Assembly: GCA_036429605.1 (NCBI GenBank) | Contig: JAVFKD010000010.1 | Location: 434,001-498,000, forward strand | Source: Cladobotryum mycophilum | Lineage: Eukaryota > Ascomycota > Sordariomycetes > Hypocreales > Hypocreaceae | Length of the DNA stretch: 64,000 nucleotides | Reading direction: 5' to 3' | Shown here: positions 32,320 to 45,020 of the stretch, in pieces | How positions within the stretch are numbered: position 1 is the first letter of the stretch | How the letters are laid out: the number at the start of each line of letters is the position of its first letter | Notes under the pieces: generated by a model | The model's database searches: none | Told to the model about the DNA's origin: nothing | What the model saw: only the letters and a program-made list of their open reading frames with translations | Program-made: the position numbers and the translations under genes

Positions 32320-35300
32320 TGGATCGATCCAGTCGAATGTAGATGCTCAAGAAAAGGAGGGTTATGTATGTCAAGCCGACGTCGGTACAAGGTCTCTAAT
32401 GAAGGGCTGGGCTGGTAACGAGAGAAAGGTACCGGCAACCAGGCCGATATGTATTACCAAGTTTGCTGCAAGATGCAATGTGCTTGGCTTGGCCTGTAGT
32501 ATCAAGAAAGAGTGTAAAGAAAGGGTCGTCTAACGTTGAAAAGGAGCGTCGGCAGCCAGACCGATCAAAGAATTAAAGAGAGAATTGAGTCCACTGCGGT
32601 TGATAGACAAACACGATGAAATAAAGGATGAAAAAAGAAAGTCGAGTCTCACACACACATACACACACAAAAGGGATAAATATAGAGAAACAATAAAAAC
32701 AATGAAGAGAGGGGGAATCGAGAGAACAAGTTGAGTGTGGGAACACACCACTATGTAAATAATGGAGTGCATTTCACGAAACTCCTTGGTTTAGGTTCAT
32801 GTTCCGAAATCTGGCACATCCCATCTTGCAGGGGTGGCCCTTGTTGCTGCCATCAGATCTAGCTTTGTTACACCGTCAGGCGGTCGGGACTTGTTTTGAG
32901 ACAGATTCAACATAAGCATAAGGTTTAGTCCTGAACCCCCTGTTCTCCTGCGTCCAACCACTGAAAATAGTATCGTGGTTCATCATATCATAGCGTGTGG
33001 CATCACTGTTTCTTATGCGAGGAGCAAGCAGTATCAGATGTTGACAAAAGGATGGTCGAGGCTCACTTCTTCCAGGGCCATGGCAAGGTGATATCAACAA
33101 CCCCCACCGCGCACAGTCATCGTTTGGCCAAGGCTATAGATCTCTTGATATTGCCAAGTGTCGCCGACGACTTTGTTATCTGATGGAAATGGTATGATTA
33201 CCATCCGAAATCAAGATTCAATGCAGGTACAAATGCAGGTATGCACGCACTGACATGCTATAGCGTCGTCCATGTCCAAGCGCCAAGGCGGCCACCACAA
33301 TGGGTCGCTGATGCGACAAGCAAACCGTTTTTAACTGCAGCAAAAGTTTTGGAATCACTCCTAAACGCACATCGGTTGGGGAAGATACCGATGAGGCACT
33401 CCGTTTTGGCGGCGGCATCGCGGCGACGGTTGCTTGATGTCAAAACTCCCGCCTCCTGTCAGACATCAGGCCTGGTTGACGCCTCAACGCCTTGGTGCGC
33501 AACACCAATGTCATGCAGGGTGCGATATGTTAAGTGCGGCGGCAGCGTTTCCATTCGAGGCGTTTAGTTTGAGGTCCGTTTCCGTCAAAACATGGAGGCT
33601 GTTTCTGTTCTTGATTGGGTCTGGCGCGAACCCCTGTTGCTTTTGTGGTCAAAGACTCCATGCAATTGGCGATTGGCGAAAGGTGGGTTTGTTGTCTTGG
33701 AGCGCGTTCCGGAGCTGTCGTCCGCACGGACTCATCCGTGTTAATTAATTAAGAACTGCCGTGAACCTCCTCGCTTAAGAGCTGAGGCTCTCTCGGAGGA
33801 TGCTGCGATAATCCGTTGGCTTTTCCCAATCTCCATTTTGGAGAACGTCTCAGGCCCTCATGTGATATCTTTCTGCAGACTAAAAGGAGTCTCTTTGGCA
33901 TGTCTTTACTATAGTTGACTTGTATCAGTTGGCGCCTCAACTTGGTTTCCTAAACGTATCAACCCTATGCGTGAAACGCGCTAACCCCGCTGGCGCACCT
34001 CGACTCAGTGCCCAGTGTTTTGAAGCAAACGATCCTTTGACAGTTGGCTGCAGTCCGTGAAACTTATATTCAGGCAATAATGTGACGGTCGATATGTCGT
34101 TTGTCTTTCCAGATCGTGGTCAGCCATGATTGTCAGGAAATCGTGGTGAGAGAAACGCTGTCTGCCTGTATTCCCATGTTACAGCAGGCGCTGTGTGTGG
34201 GATAAATTAAATCACGTCTCCTCTGTTTCCATGATCCTGCGTTTCCGTCGCAAAACAAACAAACAAACAAACACTGAAGAACCAAGAGATCTATCCGCGA
34301 TATGTGACTGCGTCAACGAATCCCGAACAGTTTCCACTCGCGATTTCCCCTCGGTCAGCGGAGCGGAGGATACGAGGACGGACACGGGCAATGACGGCAT
34401 TCGCACAAATTCGGAGCTTGCCGAGACGAACTAGGAAATGGATGGTTCTTCTGCGTTCAACATGGACCGTGCCAAGGTCGAGAGCGAGGGCGAGGGTAAG
34501 GGCCGCAAGCGAACTGGACTCCACGACTCAGGTCCCAGACGGCAAAAGCTTGAACCGCGTCCGTAAAACTGCGCCAAAGTCGGCTTTGTCGTTATGCCGA
34601 GGAAATGACTGTTCTCATCAAAAAAAAAGTCAGCATCGGTTGTTGTTGTTTTGGTTTTTTTGGTGTGGCAGGGTGGCGTCTCGGGTGCCTACCAACCAAC
34701 TTACAGCATGGCAATTACTCGCCATCATTGGACATTCGGAACATCGTGTTGCAAAGCCATCATTGGTCGCCCGTCTTAAGCAAGATATCACCATAATGGG
34801 AGACTTGCTGTGAGATTCGGCTGGACTGAGGGGCTAATCTGCCACGTGTTGGAGGATGCTTTTTGCAGATTCAATGGCGTGAGATGATGCCATCCAATAA
34901 CCTTTGCGACTTGGCCGTGGGCTGTATGGTGATGAATGTATGATGCGCCTGGATAGAGGTACGCGATTCAACTCGACTGCTTCTGCCGTTTGCCGCGTCC
35001 GCGCCAATGTTCCCTTGCGTTTTGTGCGCTCGGGAGAATTTTTTTCTCTTGTATTGCTCATCACTTTCCTCGAGCGAGCTCTTTCCATAAAGCGTTGCCC
35101 CTCGCACCCCCAACACAATAACTACCCTATACAACAAGGCTGCAACCAGAGATTTCACGCTGCATCACTGAATCATAGATACACTGGCCATGGCAGAAAT
35201 TTTCATCGTTAGCTTCTTATCCCTTATCTTCTTCTGATTTCTGCTGCGGCTTTCCGGCATGGATGATCCTCATGTTGCCCGGGATAAGAGACAAGACATC

Positions 35301-38300
35301 ATAAGCGATTGCCCGAATGATGACGTCGAGCACTTTTCATGGTGCTCTGCCGGAATGTACCAAGTGTGAAGATAAATCGCCAAGATGAGGAATGAAGATG
35401 AAGACTTGAGCACGATAAATTGTACTGGCTATTTTCTTTAATCCAGTTTATAATCCTTGGTTTGTTTTCTCCTTGGTTGTTCCTTTATTCCCATAATTCT
35501 CCTCCAAGTTGTTTTTTCCTTCTCAATATCCATGGATGCCACCGGGATCAAGAGGTACAGCGCTCTAAAGTCACCACCAGCTCGATCAGAAGCACTAGGG
35601 CTAGGTACTAGGGAAGCAAGGGATGCTGTGGAGCAGCGGATGTGGCTCCAGCTTGGGGGAGCTTGTCCACCAAGTAACATGTACTTGCAATTCATGTAGG
35701 CGATACAAAGTGGACAAAGTACTCGTAGCGAGCGACAGATGCTGCAGGGAACTCTTATTCTGTCAACGGTATATCGCAACGGGCAAGGTATAACTGCACT
35801 GAGCTGCACTGCATCTATATCAAACAAGGTATACGCATAGAGTGATCCGAAGCAACCGGAAATCAATTGAGAGTAATTACGGGAATAAACCATTTCATTG
35901 GAAGAATGGTAAACAATAACAATGGATGATTTGCCCCTTTCTGGAAGTCGCCCCCAGATGAGAGCGAGGACCGTGGCTGTGGAAAAGGCACATGTCAAGG
36001 CCTCAGGCCAATACAACCCACGTTGTCGCAACCCACAATTTGTTTCTCGCTCGCTACTGCTATTTGCCTACTACCCAGCACCTAGGTAGGCATGTACCAA
36101 GTGCAAAGTTTAAAAAAACATGTCATGTAATTCGTAAACGAGAGAGAAGAAAAAGAAAGGAGAAGGAGAATTGGCCACCAAAAAGGGAGATTTGTCTCAT
36201 GCGTAAGAGAAGGATAGAGACATGGGGAGATGATAAATTAAAATGAATTTCTGTAACGGTTTTTGCTTGTCCAAATTGAATTTTTCTCACTCTCTCTCAA
36301 CATCTCTAAATGGGTAAGAACAGTCGATATATCCACATTAATCTTGGTGTTGGTACGCTTTGGGAAGGTATTTTGTACCTCAGATGTATCCACAGTGGTT
36401 CCCAATACTTGATTTCTGCAGGACGACTCAGGCATTTTCATTGGAACGGTTACTTTCCATTCTACCGTCAGAGTGACCACCAACTGACCACTGAACACTG
36501 ACCACCACCACTGACCAACCAACCATGAGAAGATTTGGAAAAAATAAAAATAAAATAAAACCACACGCCCCAAGGTCTAGCAGGTAAGGTAGGTATAATC
36601 ATACCTGTAGCTCGGCTGGATCCTTTGGAGCGAGATGATGATGGGTGGCTTATGCGAGGCGCGGCCACAACAAGCCGACGCGTGAGTTGCCAGGCAAATG
36701 GTTGGTCGGATCTGGGGTTCACCAACTTCATACCAAGGGCATGTCTGGAAGCTCTCACCCACTCCTCAACCATACTCACCGTACGCGAGAGTTGATCTTG
36801 TACGCCTTGCAGAAGTGTCTTGTACGAACCCAAGACCAAGGACCAAGGACTAAGGACGACCAGGGCACCCACCCCCTCCAGTGTTGTTGTACCGTACAAG
36901 GCACGGAGTACCTCGTGTACATTCCTCATACCATGTGTGCGTTCTTCTTGTTCTTGCCTGTATGTACCTAAATTACTGTCTTTGAGCAAGGGTTGAGGAA
37001 AGGGAGACGGACACACTGAGAGGGGAGAGAGAAAAAAAAAAGAGTCAAATGGCCCGTGCAGGGACTCTGATGCGGACTGCCGTATGATTAGGGCTCCACT
37101 GAAGAAAATGATGTCTGATACTGTGCATAGACGAGCAAATAGGCTCTGTTGCCAACGTGCGTGCTATCAAACTCACACATTGGCGCCACTCTTACAGAAG
37201 CTCTTGGCCCCATATTTCTTGATTCCACGCCCCATCTCCTCTTTTTCACTTGACCCACTCTCTTTCCAAATGTCTTCACCCCTCTTTGCCCCACATAAAA
37301 ATCACTGGATCAGGCCAGGCTTGCCTTGGCTTTTGTCTCTGGCTCATGCTTTGCCCAGTCTTTGCCCAGTCCAGTTGAGGTCGCGCCCGTGGCCCCCGAA
37401 TCTTCTCTCCCCCTTCCCTCCTCCCGGCTCCCCCTCCCACCCCAAAAAACATCTACCTCTGACCCCCCAGAAAAGTTACTTGGGCTCGAAGTACTCTTTC
37501 AACCTTAACCTTGACCTCACCTTGGACTTGGTAACCTGCCCAGGCCATCGCCAGAAGCTCCAGTTTCAGCACCAGCTCCAGCTCAAGCACCAGCACCGAG
37601 CCTTGCAACGTACACGCAGCACGCACCTTGTTTTTTCACTTCCAGCTACAAAGTACCAGACCCGAAAGCGGATCCACTGATTGACTTCTCGAACGCTTAG
37701 CAAAGAAGTTGCCGTTGCCATCGTCGTTTTTTCTCTTTCTCTTCCACTCCAACGTTGGCTGCCGCGCGACACCTGCAAAAGCCCGGGGGCAACGTCTTCA
37801 GTCACCACCTTCGTGTGTCCGTTGTTGGTGACGTGCACGCAGCTCGAAAGCGCAGCTCAAGCTTAGTCTAGCCTAGCTTGCCTTGCACTGCACACACACA
37901 CACTCGCACACACACCACCACCACCAAGTACCGCCTTGTTGCAGCAGCAAACAGGTCGCTTCACACGCTCGCCCGCTTTCTCAGAGCTGCTATTACCCGC
38001 CTTGCACCGATCAGCACCAAGCAGCACACACACACCATCGACCGGGCGACCTTTATCCGCCGCCGCCACTACCACCACTACTACCATCACCAACTGCAAC
38101 TGTACTTGCAGCTGTACTGTTACTGTTTGTACTCAGTTCAGTCACAAGCACCCGGTCCCAGTACCAACAAGAACAAAACAAAGACACGACGATCCAAAAG
38201 CTTCTGGTAAGAGAAACCTGTTTCTTCAGCCACGCATAGCATAGCATAGCTTCTGCCCAGTTTCCCTCTCTATCATAGCGAGCTTGAGCTTGAGCTTGCT

Positions 38301-39601
38301 TGTCTAGCCTGTTACCCAACCACTTTCCCCCCTTCCAATTGAACTTCTTTTTCCATCGTCGCATCATTTTGCCCAATCTCCAAGGCTACCTTGCCTATTC
38401 CATTCACCACGCCAACTAATTCACAATTCAATACCATCCCCATACTGAACCACCTAACCAACCCCCCAACCCACAACCCACAATTCACCTCGGCTTTGGA
38501 GGTAATTGCAAGCAGCCTATTACCATTTGCCTGCCTGCCTGCCTGCCTTGTCTTGCTTCTATTACTCTCCGTATACCTTGCCCTGGCTCTGCCCTGCTCT
38601 CCTCTGCGCTGCTTTGCCTATCTCGTCCTGTCCTATCCTATCCTGTCCTATCCTATCCTGTCCTGTCCTTTCCCCAGTCCCATCCTGTCCCCATCCTATC
38701 ATCATACCTTATTGGATGATGTACCAAGAGATTTTACCCAGAACCATACCTACCTTAACCAACGCCCTTTTTCGATTTCCTCCCCCCACTAAAGCCAGAC
38801 TTGCCATCCACCACCACCACCACTACAAACCTGAACCCACGCGCGCCAGTCTTTTTTTCCCTCTTATTAAGAAGTTCATCATCAACCACACCCCCAAAAT
38901 CCACGGCATTTTCGGTACCACTTTGGTTACTGTTCTTCAAAGTAGTCTTGCGCTACCTTTACCGAATTGTGTGACCTGACCACCTGTGCAGCAGCAGCCC
39001 CCAGTTTCTTCCTGTTCTTCCTTGTTGATCAAGGGCGAAAAAAAGGCCGAACCAGACTTGTTTCTCCAAGTCGGATGTGCTTTAGGCTACCTTGACCCCC
39101 CCATATTACCTTGCCCGTAAGTACCTTTTGATCATTCTTTTCCCCTTTTCAAGATCGTTTCGTGTGTTGTCGCGCGTCGTCAATCAGCTAGCTTTGGAGT
39201 TTCAACTGTTGGCAATGTTGATGCCCCATTGTTGATGCCAGCTGAAGCTCTGTATTCAATGGTTCTTGGCTTGCGTCGCGTCGATCCGCTACAGCTTTCT
39301 GTGACGGCATCATTGGGGGCTCTGCCAACGCGCAGCAACGCGCGTAAGCCTCTCTCTCTCTCGCTCTGCGCCCAGCGCCCAGCGCTCTCTGTCTGAGCAA
39401 CGACCCCTCTCTTTGCTGTTCTTGACTGGTCCTCTCGCTCTCGACGCGCGCAATTCGCTGGGAACCACGCGAAAATACCTTGCTTGAAAATCCCTTTGTC
39501 AATCATTCTTTTTTTGTGCCTTCAATTTTTTTCATTAAAAAATCTCCATCAAAGATATACGAGCTCAATACTGATATTTTCCCGTGCGCCGTTCTCAGAT
39601 C
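32320..39601. other. Gene desert, 7.3 kb, between two divergent Myb-type genes
   Basis: No gene was found that I can support. Left to about 35.4 kb the DNA is GC-balanced with scattered short frames on both strands. From about 37.2 kb it becomes strongly pyrimidine-rich on the plus strand and looks like a long leader and promoter of the Myb gene at 39602. Repeats include (AAAC)n at 34252-34273, CAC/CCA tracts at 37890-38080 and a TCCTA/TCCTG array at 38625-38668. Several consensus donor sites (for example GTAAGA near 38208 and GTAAGT near 39118) make 5' UTR introns possible. Confidence 0.5.
38625..38668 (+). repeat. TCCTR pentanucleotide array
   Basis: About nine units alternating TCCTA and TCCTG, in the presumed leader or promoter of the downstream Myb gene. 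Confidence 0.8.
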
Positions 39602-41049
39602 ATGCAGCAGTGGCAGGTCGGCCCAGTGCCGGACTACGTCTACTCCAACTCCACCCACCCGCCCAGCGACATGCAGTAAGTGTACAAACTCTCTTTGTTC
39701 CTGGTACATGGCCGACCATCTCCCCATCTACCTCAGACGGTTCGTCTGGCCGCATAAGACGGCCATCGTTTTGTACCCAATGTATACTTTTTTCATATCA
39801 TGACCCCGTCCGGCGTCAACATTTGACTGGCAGACGATCCTTGTATCACCGTTTGCTTCTTGTTGATGACTTTATAACCATCGCTGTCGTGGCCCTGGCG
39901 ATACGATGCCTCCTTCCCCCGCTCCCCCGGCTCCATTCGGAGGGTGGTCTCTATACCATGCAACCTTCCATGCGATGCCCTCATGATTCCCCTCCCCCGC
40001 CAGAGAGCATGCTAACCGGGGTGCCTCGAACAGCAACCATCCTTACCAGGCTGACATGGCTCGTCGCAACGAGCGTATGGAGTTTCCATATGGTGCTGCT
40101 GCTCCCCAGCCCAACATGGCTCCTCAGCAGCATCACCCTACTCCAGTCCAGCCGCCGATGAACGTTCCCCAACAACCACCAAATGGCCCTCCATCTCAGC
40201 AGCAGACGCCGACCCAGACTCCGGCCCAGCCAAATCGCCAGCGGAAGCGACCGGCTCCCAATACAGCTCCATCACCCGCCCAAGGCGCACCACCGCCGCC
40301 CGTGCCTCCACCTCAAGGTCAACCTCCGGTACCTACGCCTCCAGCACCTCAAGCTGCCCCTCCTGCTCAGCCGCCAGCTGCTCCAACCGATGATGCGAAT
40401 GCATCGGCTACCGCTCCTCCTCCGGCCAAGAAGAGCCGGACCAATACTCCCTGGACTCCTCAAGAAGAGCTGCGACTGAAACAGATGCGAGACGCCGGAA
40501 ACAGCTGGGCAGAAATTGCAAAGGTATGCACCAGCCCAAATCCGGAATCTGCATATCGACGGTAACTGACAATGATGAAACAGACTTTCCCCACGAGGAC
40601 AGAGGGGTCGGTCAAGAAGCATTGGTACAAGGTATGACTCGCCGTATCGCCCAACTCATTGGAGTTCTGGCTTATAACAATTGTGCGTTTAGGATATGCA
40701 TTACGCTGAATTTGCCGAAGACGAGGTAATTACATGCCCCATTCTATACCCCACCCGGGATATTGTGCTGATTACTATATTTTAGAGCCAGGCTCTTCTC
40801 AATGCGATCAAGGAGTATGAGAATAACAAATGGAAGGTTATTGGTCAAAAGGTTGGAAAACCAGCAAAGGTATGACTGCCACTTGACGCTACTTGAGGAA
40901 GAAAAGCAAGCTAACGTCCAGATAGGCCTGTGAGCAATATGCAAAAGAGCATTTTCCAGGTATTTTTAACCGGTAGGAGTTGATCTCATTCGCGACCAAG
41001 GTTAGGCTAACTTTTGGCAGATCTTTTTGGCAATCCTAAGGGCAGATAA
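39602..41049 (+). CDS. Myb-like protein with two SANT repeats and a Pro/Gln-rich N-terminal half
   Basis: Seven exons (39602-39675, 40034-40523, 40584-40631, 40693-40725, 40786-40869, 40926-40959, 41021-41049) give 263 residues in a closing frame. Residues 1-155 are Pro/Gln/Ala-rich and disordered, with a basic RQRKRP patch. The first Myb/SANT repeat is at about 163-204 (TPWTPQEELRLKQMRDAG, then WAEIAK, TRTEGSVKKHWYK). The second is at about 214-253 (ALLNAIKEYENNKWKVIGQKVGKPAKAC). It ends DLFGNPKGR. The five introns cutting the Myb half are 56-61 bp; the first intron is 358 bp. It is a probable nuclear DNA-binding regulator. The very long upstream region is what one sees for tightly controlled fungal regulators, but the targets are unknown. 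Confidence 0.85.
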
Positions 41050-42928
41050 GCCCCATGCTTGCGGATAATCACTGCGCTGTCGAAAATCTCAACCCAGTCG
41101 ATGTACCGCAGCTGGGCTGTGTGGAAAGCCGGCTCGTGGTTGAGAGAAATCTGATCTAATGAACCTGGTGATTCGAGGCTTTGGCCACGAAAACAGCGCA
41201 CACGATGTTTCTTCAACACTTTTCCTAGGAAGCCTTATCTAATGATCTGTATCTTTTTTATTGATCCAAAGGCATTGGGGTCTGCGAGGAACGCATAGGA
41301 GTTTGACTGGTTTCTTCTTTTACAATTGATCGGTCAGCTCTGTTGTTATTTTCTCTCCTTTTTTCTCTCTCTTATTTCCTTTCCTTAACTCCCTCACTAT
41401 CAACTTCCAATAGGTGGATTTGTTGTTTTCGGGTTTAGAGATGGATGTGTATGTTCTTCTTCTGCGTTAGCTGGGCGGGGAATGAATCACTGGATGGAAT
41501 GTGCTGGTGTTGGCGGAACATGGTGCTTCTCTTTTGCCTGTGCTACTTGACAAGGTGGGCCACGGCTTGATTTTTCGCAGTGCACTCGCGACAAGATCAG
41601 AATAATATTTTTTATACCACAATACCTGCCGAACGGTGTGGGAGAGACAGACTGTTGGCGGAAAAACAGGCCGTGATGGATGGGGAACTGGTGTGGTTTG
41701 GGGTTCAAACAGGAGACAGCACCGTGTTCCTGTGCTGGCTGGGCGGGGGTTGGGGGGGGCGAACGGAAAATTGTTGTGCAATACGGAGTAGCCTGGATGG
41801 TTTCGGGGGAGTGAAAAGAGACTGTGCCTGGCAAGGGAGAGATAGTTATACCCCAAATGACAGAGTTCTTTTGTTTGAATCAGTCTGAGAAGGGCGACCT
41901 CGAGGCTGTTGGTTTGGTTGGAATGTATATCGAGGTTCCACTAGGCGTATATGGCGAAGTTGTTGCTCTTTTTGTTTCTTTTCTAACCTGTGCGTTTTTT
42001 GTAGCAGTATGTGATTTTGGATATGAGCATCATGGGGGAAGATGGGTGGTTCATGGTTATAGAATCTTGTCCGATTTGGTGTTGATAGATTCTTCTAATT
42101 ACTTGCAGCTTCATCCCACTGACACCACCTACACTCCCCATTCACGTTACTAGGGGTAGACGTGTGATGTCCCTTACATGTGAGCCCGGTACCGGACGTA
42201 ATGTGTTCCTGAAAACGCCTCGTGGAAGTCTAGAAGGGACCAATCGTATTGATATCCAAGTTGGTGGAACATGACGCCACAGTTGACAGTTTGACTTGGT
42301 TATACAAGACTGCTGTACCAGGGTGTATTGTGTTTTGGGCAGAACCGAATCAAAGTGAGGCTTGACCAAGTGGGTGGGCGATACATTTGAAGGTGTCACG
42401 ACGCTTAGGAGAGAGAAAAAGGGATACAAACTAAAAGAGTACCTGAAGCTTTGATATACGTCAAACATTTGAGGTACGTGAGCATGGGGATCGGGTCCCC
42501 CACAAACAGGCACCCATGCGGCTTTTCAGCCCTATGGGTCGAGGAGGTACCCCCATGGGATGTCTCAAGGGATACGTACTGGAACCTTTTTCTAGAAGTT
42601 GACGATACTTGAGCTTTGTGGAGGTGCATGTATTGTGTACTGGGTACCTCTCGTGGGGGGGCCTTTTGGGCCCCTTTGGATGCATGATGGCGGTACGTAC
42701 CTCAAAGTCCTAACGTTCCCAAGTTCGAGCCGGAACATCATTAACCCCACCAACCAATTCTGGACAGTACAGGTAGGTACGTACCTATCGAGGTGCATGA
42801 TATTTTTTTCTTCGATAAGCTTTCTTTGCAACTGATAGCGGACGGGAAGCAAATTTCAATCCTACGACACGACTATAGCCATTCTGCTTCCCTCTTTAGC
42901 AATTGAGCAAAGGAATAGAACCGCAGCC
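41050..42928. other. Intergenic, 1.9 kb, upstream of DBP9, with GTAC-rich palindromes
   Basis: No gene is seen. The right half holds several palindromic GTAC-centred elements: CCGGTACCGG at 42186-42195, GGTACGTACC-type sites near 42692 and 42776, and GGTACC variants near 42545 and 42643. It also has CCCATGGG near 42549 and a small GC hairpin (GGGGCC-loop-GGCCCC) at 42658-42674. A TACGGAGTA copy lies near 41781. Confidence 0.5.
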
Positions 42929-45020
42929 ATGAAGCGCAAGCTCGATGCGAACGACGTTCCCTCGTCATCCACAAAGGAGACCGAGAAACCAAGCAAGCCG
43001 GAGGGGCAGAAGCCAGAGGAAGAACCTACGTTTGCAGAGCTGGGACTCGATCCGCGACTGGTTCAGGCTATTGCTGAGCAGGGATTCTTGAAGCCCACGC
43101 TTGTGCAGCGCAAGGCAATTCCATTGGCACTGAACGGGAAAGATGTGCTGTGCAAGGCGAAGACGGGGTCCGGAAAGACGGCGGCGTATGTCCTGCCTGT
43201 GCTGGCCGGCATCTTGAAGAGGAAGAGCGTACGTACCGCACCATAGAAGCAGACCCATAATGCTCTGTCGCAAGTTTGCTAATTGACAATAGACTGACTC
43301 TACCGCTGCGACTGGGGCTCTCATCCTGGTGCCGACCCGCGAACTTGCCGACCAGGTCTTCAAGTCCATTGAACTGTTTTCTGCGTTTTGCGCCAAGGAC
43401 GTCCGAGCCGTCAAGTTGACGGACAAGCTTACCGATGCGGTTCAACGATCTCTGTTGTCGACATCGCCCGATATTGTCATCTCGACCCCCGCTAGAGCGT
43501 GGCACAATGTCAATGCCAACTCTTCGGCCCTCGCGCTGGACAAGCTATCCTACCTAGTGTTGGACGAAGCGGACCTTCTCCTGTCATATGGATATAGCGA
43601 GGATTTGGAGAATTTGTCGTGGTCGATTCCCAAGGGCATACAGACTATTATGATGAGCGCCACGTTGACGACGGAGGTGGATTCCTTGAAGAAGACTTTC
43701 TACCGCGATCAACAGCCCACGCTATTGGATCTTGAGGAGCCAGATGCGGAGGGCGAGGGAGTTACCCAACTGGTTACAAAGTATGTGAAATCTTGTGTTT
43801 TTTGCGATCAATGGCAAGATGTACTAATGATGGGCGTTTTTTTAGGTGCGGAGAAGACGAAAAGTTTCTCTTGATATATGTCATCTTCAAGCTACAGTTG
43901 GTCAAGGGGAAATGCATCATTTTCGTTGCCGACATTGACCGTTGCTACCGTCTCAAGCTCTACTTTGAACAGTTTGGCATTCGAAGCTGTATTCTAAACT
44001 CGGAGTTGCCAGTCAACTCGAGAATCCACGTTGTTGAAGAGTTTAACCGCAATGTGTACGACATCATCATTGCTTCGGACGAAAAGGAGGTTCTAGGAAA
44101 TGAGGAAAAAGCCGAGGAGGAGCAAGAGGAAGAGGATAACGATGATGAGAAGGAGGAGTCATCTCGGCCCAAGAAGAAGCGGAAGGCGGCCAAAGGGGAT
44201 ATGGAGTATGGAGTGTCTCGAGGTATGTCAAATACTCTTACTGCGTCTTGGTGGTTGGGTTTACTAAATGTGCAACTACAGGTATCGACTTCAAGAATGT
44301 GGCAGCAGTCATCAACTTTGATCTTCCTACATCAGCCTCGTCATACACACACAGGATAGGACGAACAGCGCGAGCTGGGCGAACCGGTATGGCCCTGTCG
44401 TTTGTGGTTCCCAAGGATCTCTACCGCAAGCACATGCCTACGTCGATTGCCAGCGCGGAAAAGGATGAGAAGATTTTGGGGAGAATTACGAGACAGCAGG
44501 GCAAAAAGGGCAAGGAGCTGAAGCCATACAATTTCAATACGGACCAAGTGGAGGCATTCCGGTACCGAATGAACGATGCGCTCCGTGCAGTTACCAAAGT
44601 GGCTATACGAGAGGCCCGAACAAGGGAGCTGCGACAAGAGTTGTTGAAGAGTGAAAAGCTGAAGCGGTACGTTGAAATAATTGGGTCTAGATTGTGGGTT
44701 TTTACGAGAATGGTTGCTAATTCGGGCGCAGATACTTTGAGGAAAACCCGACGGAGATGAACCATCTTCGACACGACGGTGAACTGAGGACGGCAAGGCA
44801 GCAGGCGCATCTCAAGCACGTTCCCGAGTATTTGCTTCCCAAGGAGGGCAAAAAGGCATTGACTTCGGAGGAGATTGGGTTTGTGCCGTTCAGAAAGCTT
44901 GACAAGAAGAATGGAAAGAAGGGGAATGGGAAGAAGGGGAGCAAGCGTGGTGGGTTCAAGGTTGGGTCTCGGAAAGGAGACCCCCTCAAGACGTTTAAGG
45001 CGAGGAGAAGGGCGAAGTGA
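42929..45020 (+). CDS. DBP9: ATP-dependent RNA helicase DBP9 (DEAD-box)
   Basis: Five exons (42929-43228, 43293-43780, 43846-44222, 44282-44666, 44732-45020) give 512 residues. Helicase motifs appear in order: Q-motif KPTLVQRKAIP, motif I AKTGSGKT at 77-84, Ia PTRELAD, II DEAD at 191-194, III SAT at 222-224, V RGIDF (completed by the third intron's removal) and VI HRIGRTARAGR. An acidic/Lys-rich insertion with KKKRKAAK between motifs IV and V is typical of DBP9. The C-terminus is KEG/KKG-rich and ends FKARRRAK. DBP9 acts in the nucleolus in 60S ribosomal subunit maturation. Every exon junction preserves the conserved sequence. Confidence 0.94.

Noticed and set aside
34304..34813. 169-codon open frame on the plus strand
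   Set aside because: Arginine/serine-rich shadow-like composition and no family resemblance; it does not connect to other exons.
35438..36031. 197-codon open frame on the minus strand in the gene desert
   Set aside because: No recognisable motif, no signal peptide, mixed composition unlike neighbouring genes, and plus-strand frames overlap it. Length alone is within chance for GC-balanced DNA.
42658..42674. GC-rich hairpin that looks like an intrinsic terminator
   Set aside because: Such terminators are bacterial; in a fungal promoter region it is more likely incidental and has no T-run directly after it.
42700..42740. GTTCGAGCC resembling a tRNA T-arm
   Set aside because: No matching acceptor stem, D-arm or anticodon arm could be found around it.
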